DNA of 64,000 nt from Alphaproteobacteria bacterium (lineage in GTDB: Bacteria; Pseudomonadota; Alphaproteobacteria; Rhizobiales; Aestuariivirgaceae), in contig JAGWTZ010000001.1 of NCBI GenBank assembly GCA_028868695.1, forward strand, positions 61,912-125,911, given 5' to 3'. A model generated the notes under the pieces. That model was not told the origin of the DNA and did not search any database. It worked only from the letters and a program-made list of their open reading frames with translations. A program made the position numbers and the translations under genes. Below, one piece after another: positions 1 through 9,466 of the stretch (positions are counted from its first letter, which is position 1; each line of letters begins with the position of its first letter).

Positions 1-888
1 GTTGGCCATCGGGCCGAACAGCTCGGCCTGCAGGATTTCCGAGAAGCCCAGGATGGCGTTGAGCGGCGTGCGCAGCTCATGGCTCATGTTGGCGAGGAAG
101 GCGGTCTTGGCGTGATTGGCCTTCTCAGCCTTCGTGCGTTCGCTTTCAGCCTGGTCACGCGCCGCACTCAGCTCGGCAATCAGCGCATCCTTCTGGTTCT
201 TGAAGATCACCATGTCGCGCGCCGTTTCCTGAAGCTGCCGCGCCACGAACAGGAAGAACACTTCCAGCGTGATCAAAATGCCGCCAAGGCTGTAGTACAC
301 AGGGTCTTGCTCAGCGATGCAGCGCAGCGCCACGCCAATGGTCATCACCCCAGTGCCGGCGATCAGCACCGGCATGAAATTGTTGACGATGAGGAAACGC
401 AGCGCCGAAACCGCCATCAGCCCCGCCACCAGGAAAGTGCCTTGCTGCGAATTGCTGCCCGGCCAGAAGAAGAACAGCGGCAACACCCAGAACATGCCTT
501 GCATCAGTTCCGAGGCGGCCATCATGCCGATCCACTCATGCTGTTCCTGCTTGCTGCGCTCTGTCTTGAAATAGAGCTTGCACAGGAAAAGCTGGATCAG
601 GTTGCTGCCAACCACGCCCAAAAGCCAGGAGGCCACGGTGCCTGCGCCATTCCAGCGCGCGGCGGTAAGGCTCAAGACCAGCGCAATCAGCGGCATGGTG
701 GGCGCAAGCTTCAGCTGGTTGCGGAGGAACACCTCCAACAAGTCCCGCTGCCAGGGAATCTTGTCTTCATTGGGCAGGGAATCTTCAAACTGGCTGGGCC
801 TGGCCGCTTTGGGCTGGCCGCCATTCAGCCCCATGTCCGAAAACAGGCTGTCACGCGCAAGAGCAGGCATTTGTGAAATTTGTTTCAT
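1..888 (-). CDS. PleC/DivL-like membrane sensor histidine kinase, N-terminal part (gene cut by window edge)
   Basis: An open frame runs from an ATG at 888 to the left edge without a stop (about 296 codons seen). After a soluble N-terminus of about 60 residues come several hydrophobic segments (roughly residues 60-210), suggesting a multi-pass membrane sensor. A helical linker rich in charged residues ([13 protein letters not shown]) leads into the dimerisation/phosphoacceptor helix, with the H-box [20 protein letters not shown] followed by ELFGPMAN. That wording is typical of the alphaproteobacterial PleC/DivL-type kinases that act on single-domain regulators. The catalytic ATPase domain lies outside the window. 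No partner response regulator is visible. It is divergent from the mrp gene across 175 bp. The kinase class is clear; the signal and exact orthology are not. Confidence 0.85.
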   Translation of the reverse strand, partial: MKQISQMPALARDSLFSDMGLNGGQPKAARPSQFEDSLPNEDKIPWQRDLLEVFLRNQLKLAPTMPLIALVLSLTAARWNGAGTVASWLLGVVGSNLIQLFLCKLYFKTERSKQEQHEWIGMMAASELMQGMFWVLPLFFFWPGSNSQQGTFLVAGLMAVSALRFLIVNNFMPVLIAGTGVMTIGVALRCIAEQDPVYYSLGGILITLEVFFLFVARQLQETARDMVIFKNQKDALIAELSAARDQAESERTKAEKANHAKTAFLANMSHELRTPLNAILGFSEILQAELFGPMAN

Positions 889-1063
889 GGCTCAAGGGTC
901 CCACTGGCGGTGCAACCTAAGGCAATGGCTTGAAGATCGGGTTGGGAAATTGGGTAAATTTTGAATTGCAATGCGGCGCAATGGCCGCCCCCAAAGGGTT
1001 GGACAATTCAGCCGCAATTCCATATTTGGTTTACCCTAATGGCCCCCCGGAGTATGTCTGACC

Positions 1064-2179
1064 ATGGCTGAATTGACCGCTGAAACCATCCTCGCCGAAT
1101 TGCGCCGCATTGCGGCACCCGATGGCCGCGGCAACATTGTCAGCGCCGGCCTGGTTTCGGAAATTGCCGTGCAGAATGGCCAGGTGATGTTCGCCCTCAA
1201 CACCGATCCGCAACACGCCAAATCCATGGCCCAGCTGCAATCTTTTGTGCAGCAGGCTGTCGAAAAGATTCCGGGCGTGAAGAAGGCGCTGGTGGCATTG
1301 ACGGCTGAGCGCCCGCCGCAGCGCGCCGCCGCCCCGCAGCAAGGTTCCCCGCAGGCCTTGCGCAGCCAGGGCGTTCCGGGTGTGAAATATCTGATCGCCG
1401 TCGCCTCGGGCAAAGGCGGGGTGGGCAAATCCACCACCGCCATTAACCTTGCCTTGGGCTTCAAGGCCAATGGCCTGCGCGTGGCGGTGCTGGACGCTGA
1501 CGTTTATGGCCCATCCATGCCCAAGCTGTTTGGCATTCATGACAAGCCTGAGGCCAGCGACAAGCCGGGCATGCGCCTGAAGCCGATGAGCCGCTATGGC
1601 GTTGAGGTGGCTTCCATCGGCTTCCTCGTGGATGAGGCAACGCCGATGATCTGGCGCGGGCCGATGGTGATGTCGGCGCTCACCCAGCTGTTGCGCGAAG
1701 TCGCCTGGGGCGAGACTGACGTGATGGTGATCGACATGCCCCCCGGAACCGGCGATGCGCAATTGACGCTGGCGCAGCAAACGCCGCTGTCCGGCGCGGT
1801 CATCGTTTCCACGCCGCAGGATCTGGCGCTCATCGACGCGCGCAAGGGCCTCAACATGTTCGTGAAGGTCAATGTGCCGGTGCTGGGCCTGATCGAGAAC
1901 ATGAGCTATTTCATCTGCGATGGCTGCGGCAAGCGCCACGAGATTTTCGGCCACGGCGGCGCGCGCGCCGAGGCCAAGAAGCTGGGCCTGCCTTTCCTGG
2001 GCGAACTGCCGCTGGACCCGCTGATCCGCGCCCGCTCTGATTCAGGTGAACCCATTGTGGTGAGCGAGCCAGCCTCGCCCCATGCCGCCACCTACCGTGA
2101 AATTGCCAAAACCATCTGGGAAAGGCTTGAACAAGGGGCCGGCGCCAAGCCCGCACCGCGCATCGTGATTGGGGATTAG
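1064..2179 (+). CDS. apbC: Mrp/ApbC family Fe-S cluster carrier ATPase
   Basis: 371 residues. The N-terminal ~90 residues form a MIP18/DUF59-type domain, then a Pro/Gln linker, then a P-loop NTPase with the deviant Walker A GKGGVGKST at about 116-124 and the conserved MPPGTGD at about 225-231. The CxxC pair (Cys285, Cys288) that bridges an Fe-S cluster in the dimer is present. The family binds and transfers [4Fe-4S] clusters to cytosolic apoproteins, which would fit the several Fe-S enzymes encoded here (MoaA and the Fds subunits). Start: the ATG follows a GGAG-like site and matches the usual family N-terminus. Length is normal. It reads divergently from the sensor kinase. Confidence 0.95.
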   Translation: MAELTAETILAELRRIAAPDGRGNIVSAGLVSEIAVQNGQVMFALNTDPQHAKSMAQLQSFVQQAVEKIPGVKKALVALTAERPPQRAAAPQQGSPQALRSQGVPGVKYLIAVASGKGGVGKSTTAINLALGFKANGLRVAVLDADVYGPSMPKLFGIHDKPEASDKPGMRLKPMSRYGVEVASIGFLVDEATPMIWRGPMVMSALTQLLREVAWGETDVMVIDMPPGTGDAQLTLAQQTPLSGAVIVSTPQDLALIDARKGLNMFVKVNVPVLGLIENMSYFICDGCGKRHEIFGHGGARAEAKKLGLPFLGELPLDPLIRARSDSGEPIVVSEPASPHAATYREIAKTIWERLEQGAGAKPAPRIVIGD

Positions 2180-2267
2180 CTTTAACCTTCAGCTAACGCT
2201 AAACTCATAAAACAGGGTGGGAATAACACGACAACCGGAGATTGATTCGGTTAAAGGAGGGGGAAAT

Positions 2268-2996
2268 ATGTCTGCTTTGCTCAAGATTTCCGGCGCTGTT
2301 TTGGCCATTCTGGGTTTGGCCCTGGGCGCCCTGACATTCATCACCCCCGGGAAGATGGATGTTTATGGCATCAAGCTGGATACCGCGGCCATCCTGCTGG
2401 TCGGCGGCATTCTGGCACTTGGCCTTGCCGGGGTGATTGACACCCTGCGCGGCCAGCGCCCGCGCGCCACCGCCGAACGCGTGGCCGATGCCCGCCCTGA
2501 AGTTGCCGCGCCGGAAGCCAAGCCTTCCGCCAGCTTCAGCCGCAAGCCTGCCGAAGCCGCCGCGGCAACCGCCATGGTTGCCGGTGGCCTTGCCGCCGCC
2601 GCCGAAGCCGCCAGCGCCAAGGCCGCTGCCAAGCCGGCCTCGGATTCGGTTGCCGACACCATCACCGCGCTGGAGCAGGCCAAGGCCGATGTCATCCGCT
2701 CCATGGGTGGCATGGATGCGATGGCCAAGCCGGCAACGCCGGAACCGGCCCACGCCGCAGAGCCCGTCAAGGCCGCCGCTGCTGCCGCAGAGCCGGAAGC
2801 TGCCGAAGAGCCTGCCGCCGAAGAAAGCGCTGAGGAAGATCTCTATGTCGTGGAAGAAAAGATCATCCGCGGCCGCCCGGCCCGCGTGCTCTCGGACGAG
2901 ACCGTGGAAGCTGAAACCGATGAAGGCTGGATGCGCTTCGAAAACCTCGACCACCTGAACGAATATCTCGACTCGGTGGAAGAGCAGACGACCTAG
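2268..2996 (+). CDS. Two-TM membrane protein with Ala-rich linker and acidic C-terminal region, function unknown
   Basis: 242 residues. The start is set by a strong AAAGGAGGGGG Shine-Dalgarno just upstream of ATG 2268; an in-frame start farther upstream lacks such a site. Two hydrophobic helices (about 4-24 and 37-57) are joined by a short loop. A low-complexity Ala/Glu/Pro region (about 60-190) follows, then a well-structured acidic C-terminus containing EEDLYVVEEKIIRGRPARVL and a predicted helix ending at DSVEEQTT. The layout suggests a membrane anchor displaying a small cytoplasmic domain on a flexible linker. I do not recognise a named family. Its 3' end overlaps the convergent GST gene by 4 bp. 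Confidence 0.7.
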   Translation: MSALLKISGAVLAILGLALGALTFITPGKMDVYGIKLDTAAILLVGGILALGLAGVIDTLRGQRPRATAERVADARPEVAAPEAKPSASFSRKPAEAAAATAMVAGGLAAAAEAASAKAAAKPASDSVADTITALEQAKADVIRSMGGMDAMAKPATPEPAHAAEPVKAAAAAAEPEAAEEPAAEESAEEDLYVVEEKIIRGRPARVLSDETVEAETDEGWMRFENLDHLNEYLDSVEEQTT

Positions 2997-3613
2997 ACCA
3001 AGGCCCTCGGCATCAAGTCATAGGGGTGCTTCCAGCCCGGAAGCGCCCTTATTTTTTGGCACCATGCATCAACCCGCGGGCTGATGTCGAAGGGCAGTTC
3101 CTCGCCATAGAAGAGATAGCCGCATAGCGACAGGTCGGCGATGGTCATGCGCCCGCAGGCGATGAAATCGGTGTGCGCCAAATGCGCTTCCACCACCTTC
3201 ATCGCATTCTCCACCCGGCCCCGGAGGAATTTGGTGACATCACTTTCCGGCTGCTTCATCAACGCCACCTGATAGCGCAGCGTGGCGATACTGGCGGTGA
3301 ACTTGTGGTTGTCGAACAGGATCCAGCGGTAAATCTCGCGCCGCTCATCCTCGTTTGCCCAGCCAAACTTGCCGGTGAGGCAGGCGAGATAGTCGAGGAT
3401 CACGCCGGATTGGCTGAGCAGCTTGCCCTTGTGCTCCAGCACGGGCGCCTCGCCCATTTCATTCACATCCTGGCGGAACTTGGTGCCGCGGGTTTCACCC
3501 TTGAAGAAATCAATTTTTACCGGCTCCCAATCCAGCCCGCAAAACTGCAGCATCAGCGCCACTTTGTAGGCATTGCCGCTTTCGCCAAAGCAATGAAGCC
3601 TGAACTCCGCCAT
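2993..3613 (-). CDS. Glutathione S-transferase family protein
   Basis: 206 residues. The N-terminal thioredoxin-like domain (FRLHCFGESGNAYKVALML) carries the cis-Pro/SNAIL region as GEAPVLEHKGKLLSQSGVILDYL. An all-helical C-terminal domain follows with the conserved N-capping stretch MTIADLSLCGYL. GSTs conjugate glutathione to electrophiles or act as glutathione-dependent isomerases or reductases; the substrate cannot be read from sequence. ATG 3613 is preferred because a GAGGTG ribosome site lies just upstream; a GTG at 3619 would instead give a 4-bp overlap with the stress-protein gene. It is the last gene of a three-gene minus-strand operon. Confidence 0.88.
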   Translation of the reverse strand: MAEFRLHCFGESGNAYKVALMLQFCGLDWEPVKIDFFKGETRGTKFRQDVNEMGEAPVLEHKGKLLSQSGVILDYLACLTGKFGWANEDERREIYRWILFDNHKFTASIATLRYQVALMKQPESDVTKFLRGRVENAMKVVEAHLAHTDFIACGRMTIADLSLCGYLFYGEELPFDISPRVDAWCQKIRALPGWKHPYDLMPRALV

Positions 3614-3615
3614 GC

Positions 3616-4626
3616 TCACCTCACATCCAGAACGCTGGTTGACGCGCGGCGCACTACCTCCGTGGCCACCGATCCCTTGAACAGCCGCTGCAGGCGCGAG
3701 CGGCGCTCATCGCTCACCACAATCGTGCCATAGGCATTGCCGGTCTCGACAATCTTCTCAACAATCTCGCCCACTGCCACCTTGGTGGACAGTGCCTTGA
3801 TCTTCATGGCCTTGAGCAGCGCCTCGGCATTGGTTACCGCTTCGCGCGCCGCGGGCAGGCCCGCTTCATCCGCGGCCACGGAAAGCAGGCTGATGTCGCG
3901 CCCCATCACATGCGCCAGAACGGCCGCGCGCCGCACCGTTTGCAGCGAGCGCGGCGAGCCATCGGTGGAGATGAGGAATCCCATGCGCTCATTGGGCCGC
4001 CTGGCCACCAGAACCGAGCAGGGCGCCAGCGTCACGATGCTTTGCACCACGCCTGAATCGAAAAAGGATTGCAGCTCACCGCGCCAGCGTGAAGGCTCGC
4101 CCACGATGATCAGGTTATAGGGGCCAAGCTCATATTGATCGAGAATGCCCACCGCCACGTCTGGCGCGGTCTTGAGCTTGAGAACCACGCTGCGGCCGTT
4201 GGGCGCGCGGTATTCAATCTTGTTGTCGCCGGCCGGGTCTCCCCAGGCGTTCTGGTTTTGCGTGGTGCGTTCCCAATCGGAAACATCAAGCCCTTCGGCC
4301 TTCAGCATGTCCAGCGCGCGGCGCAGGTGGCTAACACCCGGCAATTCAAAGCCGGCATCCATCATGTTCTGCCGGGCCAGCCTCACTTGCAGGCCGCCGG
4401 AATGCAGGCCCTGGTCGATGGGCCGCACATAGAGAATGATGATGTCGCATTCATCCGAGGCGCCGAACCGCGCCGCCTTGCGCACCGTGATGAAGCTTTC
4501 CTCGGATCCATCAATGCAGGCGAGGATGCGGAAACGGTTGCGCCGCTGCGCCCGCAGGTTGGCCAGCGTCTTCTGGATGGCGGCTTCTTGCCGGACGGGC
4601 AGCAGCGGCTTGCGGAAGCCCTTCAT
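3616..4626 (-). CDS. Tandem universal stress protein (two UspA domains)
   Basis: About 336 residues with two Usp folds. The first starts at FRILACIDGSEESF and ends near NLIIVGEPSRWRGELQSFF, a degenerate form of the ATP-binding G-x2-G-x9-G region. The second starts at GFLISTDGSPRSLQ and runs to the C-terminus. Usp proteins bind adenine nucleotides and are tied to stress survival and to regulation of partner transporters. The ATG at 4626 overlaps the stop of the upstream transporter as ATGA, which argues for translational coupling and for a role linked to that transporter. In-frame starts farther upstream are possible but less likely. Confidence 0.85.
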   Translation of the reverse strand: MKGFRKPLLPVRQEAAIQKTLANLRAQRRNRFRILACIDGSEESFITVRKAARFGASDECDIIILYVRPIDQGLHSGGLQVRLARQNMMDAGFELPGVSHLRRALDMLKAEGLDVSDWERTTQNQNAWGDPAGDNKIEYRAPNGRSVVLKLKTAPDVAVGILDQYELGPYNLIIVGEPSRWRGELQSFFDSGVVQSIVTLAPCSVLVARRPNERMGFLISTDGSPRSLQTVRRAAVLAHVMGRDISLLSVAADEAGLPAAREAVTNAEALLKAMKIKALSTKVAVGEIVEKIVETGNAYGTIVVSDERRSRLQRLFKGSVATEVVRRASTSVLDVR

Positions 4627-6176
4627 GGCAGCACCGGCCAATAATATTGCGCCGTGAGCAGCAGCACCACGAAGGAAATCACCATCATGCGGATGCCGAT
4701 CTTGAAGAAATCCGAACTCTTGAGATAGCCCGAGGCATAGATGATGGTGAAGGCCGGCTGGGCCGCCGGCGTGAGATAGCCAAAGGCCGAGGACAGGGCG
4801 GTGAGAAAGCCCACGCCCAGTGGGTCATGCCCGGCGGCCACGGCGGTTTTGAGCACGATCGGCGCCAGAACCGCCACGGCGGCCCCCGCCGTCATGGTGT
4901 TGGAGACAAAGATCGTCAGCAGTGAGACCGTGGTGTTGAAGGCAAAGAGATTGGTGGCGCCCACCGCTTGCAGGCCATTGAGCACGCTGAAGGCCACCCA
5001 CTCGGCAGCGCCGGTGGATTTCATTTCCACGCCCAGCGAAATCGCCGCCGCATAAAGCAGGATCACGCCCCAGTTTACGCCGGCGTTGATGTCTTCCCAC
5101 CGCACCAGCCCGAACACCAGGAAGGCGATCGTGCCGCCAATGGCGATGGTGCCCAGCCCCAGCTGTGAGGAGAACGCCACCCAGAGGAAGATTGTTGCGA
5201 GGAAGATCAGGATGGTCAGCCATTCCGAGCCGCGCATCGGCCCCTGCATCGAAACCTGTGTGCGCAGCCTCGTGATGGCGCGCGTCATGTCGCTGATCTC
5301 GGGCCGGAAGGTCCACACCAGAAGCAGCGTCACGAAGGGCAGCCGCAGCAGGAACATGGGGAAGGCATAAAGCGCCCAGTGCACGTAATCCATCAGGTAG
5401 CGCTGGGTGGCGGGGTCGCTGGCCGTATAGAAGAAATCCTTCCAATAACTGATCATGATGGCATTGCGCGCACCGCCCGACGGCGTGGCCACGCCGGCGA
5501 TGGAACAGCCATAGGAAATCGAGAACAGGATCACCGCGGCAAGGTTGTGCACCTTGCCCGGCTCATTCGAAGTCAGCGTGATCAGTGTGACACCCACCGG
5601 CAGCATCATCGCCGCCACCGTGTGCTCGCCGATGAAGGCCGCGAGAATGCCGCACACCACGGTGATGCCGAAGGAAATCCAATAGACGTTCGTGCCCGTC
5701 ACCCGCACGATCCACCAGGCGATGCGCTTGTCCAGCCGCTGTTTCACTACCGCCACGGCCAGCATGAGCGAGCCCATGATGAAAAGAACTGAATCCGTCA
5801 TCAGGCTTTGCGCCACCTTGGTGGGGTCAATGCGCAGCAACGTCACCTCGCCCACGATGATCAGCAAAGGCACCGTGGGCAGCGGCACGGCTTCCGAGAC
5901 AAACAGGATCGTCGCCATCAGCGACATGCACAGGACAATCTGCCCCTGATGGGTAAGGCCAGATGGGGTGGGGGCTGCCATCAGGGCAAAGCCCACCACC
6001 ATGGCGATGATGAACCAGCGCCGCTTCCACAGCAGCGAGAAATCCACGAAATTGCGCAAGAGCAGATAGCGCTGATAGCCCCGGCGGCGGAAGCGCCCCA
6101 GCCGCGAGCCATGCTCATAGGCCAGCAGGCTGTCGCGCGAGAGCAAAAAATCCGCTGCTTGCTGGGTTGCGTTCAT
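4623..6176 (-). CDS. DASS/SLC13-family sodium:anion (dicarboxylate-type) symporter
   Basis: 517 residues: a basic cytoplasmic N-terminus of about 50 residues, then about 11-12 hydrophobic helices. Motifs typical of the divalent anion:sodium symporters are present, including the SNT signature in FVSNTMTAGAAVAVLAPI and a second half-repeat motif in GEHTVAAMMLPVGVTLI. The family imports di- and tricarboxylates or sulfate with sodium; the substrate is not readable here. It is first in the operon with the Usp and GST genes and divergent from two M20 peptidase genes across about 70 bp. Uptake of peptide- or amino-acid-derived acids is a possible link, but that is inference. Confidence 0.88.
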   Translation of the reverse strand: MNATQQAADFLLSRDSLLAYEHGSRLGRFRRRGYQRYLLLRNFVDFSLLWKRRWFIIAMVVGFALMAAPTPSGLTHQGQIVLCMSLMATILFVSEAVPLPTVPLLIIVGEVTLLRIDPTKVAQSLMTDSVLFIMGSLMLAVAVVKQRLDKRIAWWIVRVTGTNVYWISFGITVVCGILAAFIGEHTVAAMMLPVGVTLITLTSNEPGKVHNLAAVILFSISYGCSIAGVATPSGGARNAIMISYWKDFFYTASDPATQRYLMDYVHWALYAFPMFLLRLPFVTLLLVWTFRPEISDMTRAITRLRTQVSMQGPMRGSEWLTILIFLATIFLWVAFSSQLGLGTIAIGGTIAFLVFGLVRWEDINAGVNWGVILLYAAAISLGVEMKSTGAAEWVAFSVLNGLQAVGATNLFAFNTTVSLLTIFVSNTMTAGAAVAVLAPIVLKTAVAAGHDPLGVGFLTALSSAFGYLTPAAQPAFTIIYASGYLKSSDFFKIGIRMMVISFVVLLLTAQYYWPVLP

Positions 6177-6245
6177 GCCTTGCTTTGCCCGTTTCTGCCC
6201 TTAAGGTGGAAAGCGTCTCGCCGGCCAGGATTCGAAGCCCCAACC

Positions 6246-7643
6246 ATGTTAAATTCCGTACTCGACAGCATCGACGCCGCGCAAGCAAAAAGCCGCCAAA
6301 ACCTGTTCGACCTGCTGAAATTCAAGAGCATTGGCACAGACCCGGCCTTCGCCGCCGAATGCCGGGCCGCCGCCGGCTGGCTGGTGGCCTACCTCAAGGC
6401 CATGGGGCTTGCGGCGCAAACCCATGAAACCAGCGGCCAGCCCGCCGTCATCGGCCAGTGGGGCGAGGGCCGCAAGGGCCTGCCTCATGTGCTTTTTTAT
6501 GGCCATTACGATGTTCAGCCGGTGGATCCTCTCAGCCTGTGGCACACGCCCCCGTTTGAGCCGCGCATCGGCCAGACGGCGCGCGGCGTGGAGGCAATCT
6601 TTGGCCGTGGCACCTCCGACGACAAGGGCCAGCTGATGACCTTTCTGGAAGCCATCCGCCTGTGGCTGGCGGCCCATGGCAGCCTGCCTTTCCGCCTCAC
6701 GGTGCTGATCGAGGGCGACGAAGAGGGCGACAGCAGCCATCTGGACCGTTTCCTCAAGGCCAAGGGCAAGGCCCTGAAGGCGGATATTGCCTTCGTCTGC
6801 GATACCGAGATGTGGGACGAGAAAACCCCCGCCATCACCACCTCACTGCGTGGCTGCATCGCCGAGGACGTGACGGTGACGGGCCCGGCGCTGGATCTGC
6901 ATTCCGGCTATTTCGGCGGCCCGGCCGTCAATCCGCTCAAGGTGCTTTCCAGCCTTGTTGCAAAGTTGCACGGCGCCAATGGCCGCATCGCCATTCCCGG
7001 TTTCTATGACGGGGTGAAGCCCGTTTCAAAGCGCCGCCTCGCGCAGTGGAAAAAGCTCGGCCTCTCGGAGAGCCATTTCCTGGGCGAAGTGGGCTTGCGC
7101 CATGCCGCCGGCGAAAAGGGCAAGAGCCTGGCGGAACAGCTTTGGGCACGGCCCACGGCGGAGGTGAACGGGCTGTGGGGCGGCTACACGGCCGAAGGCC
7201 GTAAGACGGTGCTGCCCGCCAAGGCCGAGGCCAAGTTCACCTTCCGGCTGGTGGAGGGGCAGAACCCCGCCAAGTGCCGCGCCGCCTTCCGCCGCTTCAT
7301 GCGCGCCAGCCTGCCGCCGGATTGCAGGATCAGCTTTGCCGCCCATGGCGGGGATTCAACCGGCATCGCCGTTGATGAGCAAAACCCATGGATCGGTGCC
7401 GCTGCGGCGGCGCTGAAAGACGAATGGGGAACCCCCGCCGCGCTGGTGGGCTCCGGCGTTTCCATTCCGGTGGTGGAAAGTTTCCGCAAGCACCAGAAGA
7501 TGGAAAGCCTGCTCGTCGGCTTTGCCCGCTTTGATGACGCGGCCCACAGCCCCAATGAGAAATATGACGTGGAATCCTATCACCGGGGAACGCGCTCCTG
7601 GGCGCGGCTCATCGGCAAGATCGCAGAAGGAAAATGGAAATGA
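6246..7643 (+). CDS. M20 family metallodipeptidase (copy 1)
   Basis: 465 residues. The dinuclear zinc-site motifs are present: YGHYDVQP, GRGTSDDKGQ with its bridging Asp, the catalytic/ligand pair in IEGDEEGD, and a later Asp in FVCDTEMWDEK. The dimerisation lid domain starts near TSLRGCIAEDV. M20 enzymes of this size (DapE/ArgE/CNDP-like) hydrolyse dipeptides or N-acyl amino acids in the cytoplasm. The start ATG 6246 matches the N-terminus of the neighbouring paralogue; the open frame continues far upstream only as antisense to the transporter gene. The stop overlaps the start of copy 2 as ATGA. Confidence 0.92.
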   Translation: MLNSVLDSIDAAQAKSRQNLFDLLKFKSIGTDPAFAAECRAAAGWLVAYLKAMGLAAQTHETSGQPAVIGQWGEGRKGLPHVLFYGHYDVQPVDPLSLWHTPPFEPRIGQTARGVEAIFGRGTSDDKGQLMTFLEAIRLWLAAHGSLPFRLTVLIEGDEEGDSSHLDRFLKAKGKALKADIAFVCDTEMWDEKTPAITTSLRGCIAEDVTVTGPALDLHSGYFGGPAVNPLKVLSSLVAKLHGANGRIAIPGFYDGVKPVSKRRLAQWKKLGLSESHFLGEVGLRHAAGEKGKSLAEQLWARPTAEVNGLWGGYTAEGRKTVLPAKAEAKFTFRLVEGQNPAKCRAAFRRFMRASLPPDCRISFAAHGGDSTGIAVDEQNPWIGAAAAALKDEWGTPAALVGSGVSIPVVESFRKHQKMESLLVGFARFDDAAHSPNEKYDVESYHRGTRSWARLIGKIAEGKWK

Positions 7644-9019
7644 GTGTTGAGAAAGTTGTCGGCGCCGCTGAAGGCGCATTTGAGGCAAGCCTTGGCCGGT
7701 TGATGCAGCTGCTGCGCATCCCTTCAATCTCGACAGACCCCGCCTATGCTGAGGACTGCGCCAAGGCCGCGGCCTGGCTGGTGAAGGAGCTTTCGGCCCT
7801 GGGCTTTGAGGCATCCTCCCGCGCCACGCCGGGCCGCCCCATGGTGGTGGCCCACTACACGCCCAAGGGCGCAGACGCCAAAACCCCGCACGCGCTTTTC
7901 TATGGCCACTATGATGTGCAGCCGGTCGATCCCATCGAGAAATGGCACACCAAGCCCTTCGAGCCCGTGCTGAAAGATGGCAAGCTCTATGGCCGCGGCA
8001 CCGCGGACGACAAGGGCCAGCTGATGACCTTCGTGGAAGCGGCCCGCGCCTGGATCGCCGCCACGGGCAGCCTGCCCATCAAGGCCACTTTCCTCATCGA
8101 GGGCGAAGAGGAAAGCGGCTCACCCTCGCTCATCCCCTTCCTGCAGGCCAACAAGGCAGAGCTTTCCTGCGATGTCGCCTTTGTCTGCGACACCAATATG
8201 TGGGATGAGAAAACCCCAGCGATTACAACACGCTTGCGCGGCCTTGTTCATGAAGAGGTTGAAGTGACTGGCCCGGCCATTGATCTTCACTCCGGCATGT
8301 ATGGCGGCCCGGCCACCAATCCCATCCGCGCCCTCTCGGGCCTTGTCGCGGCGCTGCATGACAAGAACAGCAAGGTCACCATTCCTGGCTTCTACGATGG
8401 TGTCGCCGCCCTGCCCAAGCCCACCAAGAAGCAATGGGCCTCGCTCAAGTTTTCCGAGAAGAAGTTCCTCAGCGCTGTTGGCCTCAAGTCATCGGCGGGC
8501 GAGAAAGGCTTCAGCGTGCTGGAGCAAATCTGGGCGCGGCCCACGGCGGAAGTGAATGGCATGTGGGGCGGCTACACTGGTGCGGGCACCAAGACGGTGA
8601 TCCCCTCCAAGGCCTTTGCCAAATTCACCTTCCGCCTTGTCGGCAAGCAGAACCCGCAGAAGATCCTGAAAGCCTTCCAGGCCTTCGCCAAGAAGCACAT
8701 GATGAAGGATGCCAAGATCAAGTTCTCCGGCCATGGCGGCGGCAGCCCGGCGTCAGAAATTTCCGAGGGCAATGCCTATATCCAGAAATCCGCCGCCGCC
8801 CTGAAGGCCGAATGGGGCAGGGAGACGGTGTTGATGGGTTCAGGCGGCTCCATCCCCATCGTGCGCTCCTTCAAGGACATCCTGGGCATGGATTCGGTTC
8901 TGGTCGGCTTCGGCCTGAATGACGATGCCATCCACAGCCCCAATGAGAAATACAATCTCTCCAGCTTCCAGCGCGGCATCAAGAGCTGGGTGCGCATCAT
9001 CGGTGCGCTGGCGCAATGA
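7640..9019 (+). CDS. M20 family metallodipeptidase (copy 2, tandem paralogue)
   Basis: 459 residues, clearly homologous along its whole length to the gene just upstream. Shared stretches include YGHYDVQPVDP, DDKGQLMTF, CDTNMWDEKTPAITT, LHSGMYGGPA and WARPTAEVNGMWGGYT. The glutamate motif is the canonical EGEEESGS. ATG 7640 overlaps the TGA of copy 1 by 4 bp; an ATG six bases upstream is an alternative. The tandem copies suggest duplication with substrate divergence. The stop again overlaps the next gene as ATGA, so the three plus-strand genes form one operon. Confidence 0.92.
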   Translation: MSVEKVVGAAEGAFEASLGRLMQLLRIPSISTDPAYAEDCAKAAAWLVKELSALGFEASSRATPGRPMVVAHYTPKGADAKTPHALFYGHYDVQPVDPIEKWHTKPFEPVLKDGKLYGRGTADDKGQLMTFVEAARAWIAATGSLPIKATFLIEGEEESGSPSLIPFLQANKAELSCDVAFVCDTNMWDEKTPAITTRLRGLVHEEVEVTGPAIDLHSGMYGGPATNPIRALSGLVAALHDKNSKVTIPGFYDGVAALPKPTKKQWASLKFSEKKFLSAVGLKSSAGEKGFSVLEQIWARPTAEVNGMWGGYTGAGTKTVIPSKAFAKFTFRLVGKQNPQKILKAFQAFAKKHMMKDAKIKFSGHGGGSPASEISEGNAYIQKSAAALKAEWGRETVLMGSGGSIPIVRSFKDILGMDSVLVGFGLNDDAIHSPNEKYNLSSFQRGIKSWVRIIGALAQ

Positions 9020-9354
9020 GCAGCCTCCCGGCGCGGCTGGCGGAATATACCGCCGCGCTGAACCGCCATGACCTTGATGTAGTGGAGCGCATGTTTGCCG
9101 AGGACGCGCTTTACCTCTCGCCCGGCCTGCCTGCGCCCATGCGGGGCCGCGCGGCAATCATGGCCGCCTTCCGCGCCTATTTCGCGCAGCACACCGATCA
9201 GGTGAACGGGGACGAGGATGTGCGGCCGCTTGGCACCCACAGCATCGAGGCCCGCTGGTGGCTGAGCTCTTCCACCTCAAGCCGAATGGGCACCCAACGC
9301 ATCACGTTCAACGACGCAGGCGAGATCACCCGCATCGAAGTGGTGGATGGCTAA
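9016..9354 (+). CDS. SnoaL/NTF2-like small protein
   Basis: 112 residues with the NTF2-like cone-fold pattern: an N-terminal helix (LPARLAEYTAALNRHDLDVVERMFAEDALYLSP), the GRAAIMAAFRAYF helix, and C-terminal strands ending ITRIEVVDG. The fold serves as small enzymes or ligand-binding proteins, and no catalytic residues can be assigned. The ATG overlaps the preceding M20 gene by 4 bp, implying co-expression with the dipeptidases. Length is slightly short for the superfamily but apparently complete. Confidence 0.75.
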   Translation: MSSLPARLAEYTAALNRHDLDVVERMFAEDALYLSPGLPAPMRGRAAIMAAFRAYFAQHTDQVNGDEDVRPLGTHSIEARWWLSSSTSSRMGTQRITFNDAGEITRIEVVDG

Positions 9355-9466
9355 CCGGCCGCCTCCAGCCTGCCGGGACAGCGGCTAGATTACGTTGCAA
9401 TCTAAGATTGAACGGCCTGTAAAATGATATATGGTTCCAATGCCGGGCGCATCATTGGAGGGAAAC

